A stretch of DNA of 64,000 bases from Monosporascus cannonballus (taxonomy: Eukaryota; Ascomycota; Sordariomycetes; Xylariales): assembly GCA_004154925.1 (NCBI GenBank), contig QJNS01000710.1, positions 1-64,000 of the forward strand, given 5' to 3'. Positions within the stretch are counted from its first letter, which is position 1, and each line of letters opens with the position of its first letter. The translations under genes were made by a program, and so were the position numbers. Shown here piece after piece: positions 62,156-64,000 of the stretch. The notes beneath the pieces are model-generated. The model was not told where the DNA came from. It was given only the letters and a program-made list of their open reading frames with translations, and did no database searches.

Positions 62156-62361
62156 TATAAGAATATAACTCTTATAAAAATAAGGTTAATAACCGACCAG
62201 CTACCGATTAGCCACCGACCTACTTACTAATATAAATCCACTATCTGGCAGCTAATGGGAAACGCCAGATAGAAATAACCTAATATACTTATTTCTTAAA
62301 ATCTGCTTTACGATTGGTCCGAAATCACCTTACCTAGCTCACAGCTATTCATTATTTTACA
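62156..62361 (+). repeat. 3' LTR of E
   Basis: 206 bp, begins TATAAGAATATAACTC (mutated TGTAAGAATACAG), ends ATTATTTTACA, followed by the TATTT duplication. Confidence 0.9.
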
Positions 62362-62366
62362 TATTT

Positions 62367-64000
62367 TTATAATTATTCCCCTTTTTTAAACTGTTAATTT
62401 CTAACAGTATTATTATTAATTTGATATAATATGTTTTGTAAATTTAATTACGTATACTTGTCGATAATTTACCGTTACGTTATATTATAAGTAATTACCG
62501 TAATAATTAATACGTGCCATATTACATAATTAATTATGTTTTATTTAATTCCTTATTATAATTCGTTTTTAACCCCATTTTATTTACCTTTTTTTTCTTT
62601 TGCGCCTATATCTTTATTTTTTTTACGTATACGTTTTGTTCGGTTTCCCGTTTTTTTTATTTTTATTTCGCCTTTTCCGTTTATTTTACGTATTATTTCC
62701 GTTCGCTATATTTTTTTTGTAAGGAATTTCAAAAAAATAATATTTTAATATTAAAAAGAATTAAAAATTTTTTTAATATTATTTTTTTAACGCCGATAAT
62801 AAAATAAATATTAGTTGCATTACGGGCGGTAATAAGTTATATTATATTTATGTAATATAACGTTATTTCGATTATTATACGATTTACGTTTAAATTCCGG
62901 GCGCTTTAAATTACATTATAACTAATTATTATTATAAAAAGTTTTATATAGTAAATAATTATTTTTAATATTATTAAAATCGTTATTTAATTTTCGTTTA
63001 AATTCCGATCGTTTTTAAAAATATTACTTAAATAATTTTTTAATTTGGTACCGATAATTAGGAATTAATCGATAAATTCGGAAAGGTTTATATTACGGAT
63101 ACCTAATACGAACATTTTAATATAATTGCGGTCGGTCGTTAACTTAATATTTTTTGTAAAGCCGAATTCGCTTTTAATGCGGTTATTATTAAGGAATATT
63201 ATTTTTTAATATAATTAAAGTTAATTTCCGATCGTCTGTTATAATTATAGAAGTTTAATTTTAATGCCGTTTTATAAATTTGTAAGTTTAAGTTCTTTTT
63301 ATAAGTATTACGGTTTTTTTATTATTCCGCGATTAATTTCCGATTAGGCGTAATTTTATAATATTTCTATAAATAAAACGATTTTCAAAAACCGTTATAC
63401 CGTTACGTTTTCCGTTTACGAATATTTTCCGTCCGTTTTCTAACGTTTTAACGAAATTTTGATATTTATTGATAATTATAATTAAAAAAACGGTTTTATT
63501 TAGTTAAATTATTATTAAATTTAAGTATATTAAGCGTTTTAAGAACGGCGCCTTATTTTCGATTAATAACGAATTATAATTTCGTTACTTAGGCCTTATT
63601 TTTCGTAAAAAATAAAATATTTTTAAGTTTTTTCTGGGTTTTACGCTTAACAAATTTAATAAATATATTTGCTTTTTACTGTTATATATTTTCCGATTAT
63701 TTTTCGATATTCTTATATTAATTTTCTTAATACGCTTATTAAAAGTTAGTTAATACAAAATTTAATAATTAAATGCAAAGTTTTATTTTCGAAATAAAAA
63801 TTTAACTTTTTTTACATTACCTTTAAATTTTTAATCGGTATATAATAAAATAATTATTCGTTAAAAATTTAAAAATAATTATATAATTAAATAATATTTT
63901 AATCTTTTTATTTTATTTAAAATAAATTTTTATAATTTTTATAATTATTCAACGATTAATTTCCGATTAGGCTGTTATTATTTTACGGTTTTTAGGTTAT
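62367..64000 (-). mobile_element. Reversed second copy of gypsy E, truncated by the window end
   Basis: 62367-62371 (TTATA) completes the interrupted reversed LTR (201+5=206). The following sequence (ATTATTCCCCTTTTTTAAAC..) is the reverse complement of the region just upstream of E's own 3' LTR, including its polypurine tract. The element therefore runs on the minus strand with its 5' end beyond 64000. Coding sequence is destroyed. Confidence 0.85.

Larger units (their letters stand above)
54937..62361 (+). mobile_element. Ty3/gypsy LTR retrotransposon 'E', heavily mutated
   Basis: Two 206-bp LTRs (54937-55142; 62156-62361), TGTAAGAATACAG..ATTATTTTACA. Flanks are TATTT (54932-54936; 62362-62366). 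A polypurine tract (AAAAAGGAGAAATAAT) precedes the 3' LTR. Plus-strand reading gives a gypsy reverse transcriptase from about 57466 (KIFSKINFKNIYYRIKIKEN) and an integrase core near 59500-59780 (ILVIVDRFTKLKLF .. QILTVYYPQINK). Stops are very frequent and TA-rich, fitting RIP. Length 7425 bp. It is inserted inside the LTR of another copy of the same family. Confidence 0.9.

Noticed and set aside
20400..64000. Mitochondrial or organellar DNA because of extreme AT content
   Set aside because: LTR pairs with target duplications, gypsy/copia relics and transition-type mutations explain the composition. No mitochondrial genes are seen.
1..64000. CRISPR arrays, bacterial operons or secondary-metabolite clusters
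   Set aside because: No regularly spaced repeats. The genes are intron-bearing and eukaryotic, and no PKS, NRPS, terpene synthase or P450 cluster is present.

Overview
The window looks like nuclear DNA of a filamentous ascomycete (Pezizomycotina). Its genes have short spliceosomal introns with GTAAGT-type donors, CTAAC-type branch sites and YAG acceptors. One gene is a DASH-complex subunit. The repeats are extremely AT-rich, and paired copies differ mostly by C/T and G/A transitions, which is the expected mark of repeat-induced point mutation (RIP). There are two compartments: GC-balanced gene-bearing DNA (about 1-19.9 kb and 48.1-53.3 kb) and AT-rich transposon nests (about 20.2-48.1 kb and 53.3-64 kb).

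Five protein-coding genes are well supported: a DJ-1/PfpI-family protein (1771-2505, +); a five-exon ketopantoate-reductase-like protein with a long disordered tail (10964-13722, +); a three-exon DASH subunit of the Hsk3 type (16484-17166, +); an F-box protein (18750-19487, -); and a secreted choice-of-anchor-B / LVIVD-repeat protein (51634-53159, +). They do not form an obvious pathway or cluster. Much of 2.5-10.9 kb, 13.7-16.4 kb and 48.1-51.6 kb has no gene I can defend. A 10-N assembly gap flanked by long G and C runs lies near 14.39 kb.

The main result is the architecture of the repeats. A single Fot/pogo-type DNA transposon runs from 19949 to 48097 with 42-bp perfect terminal inverted repeats. 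It is split after codon 27 of its transposase by a 26.3-kb composite insertion flanked by an exact 8-bp duplication (TATAAGCG). Removing the insertion and one copy of the duplication restores both the reading frame and a 1.84-kb element. Inside the insertion are two copies of an unclassified ~2.6-kb repeat ('A'). Copy 1 carries a Ty3/gypsy element (352-bp LTRs, TSD AAAAT, with a solo LTR inside one LTR) and a Ty1/copia element (163-bp LTRs, TSD GTATT). Copy 2 carries an unidentified ~8.2-kb insert. The two A copies act as empty sites for each other's insertions.

The right-hand nest starts with a gypsy LTR of the same family as the left one, interrupted by a solo LTR (TSD CTCGA). A second gypsy family ('E', 206-bp LTRs) follows. 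One complete copy (54937-62361, TSD TATTT) sits inside the LTR of an oppositely oriented copy that leaves the window at 64000. All coding sequence in these elements is riddled with stops. A small TA-flanked MITE (19669-19948) abuts the pogo element and shares its TA.
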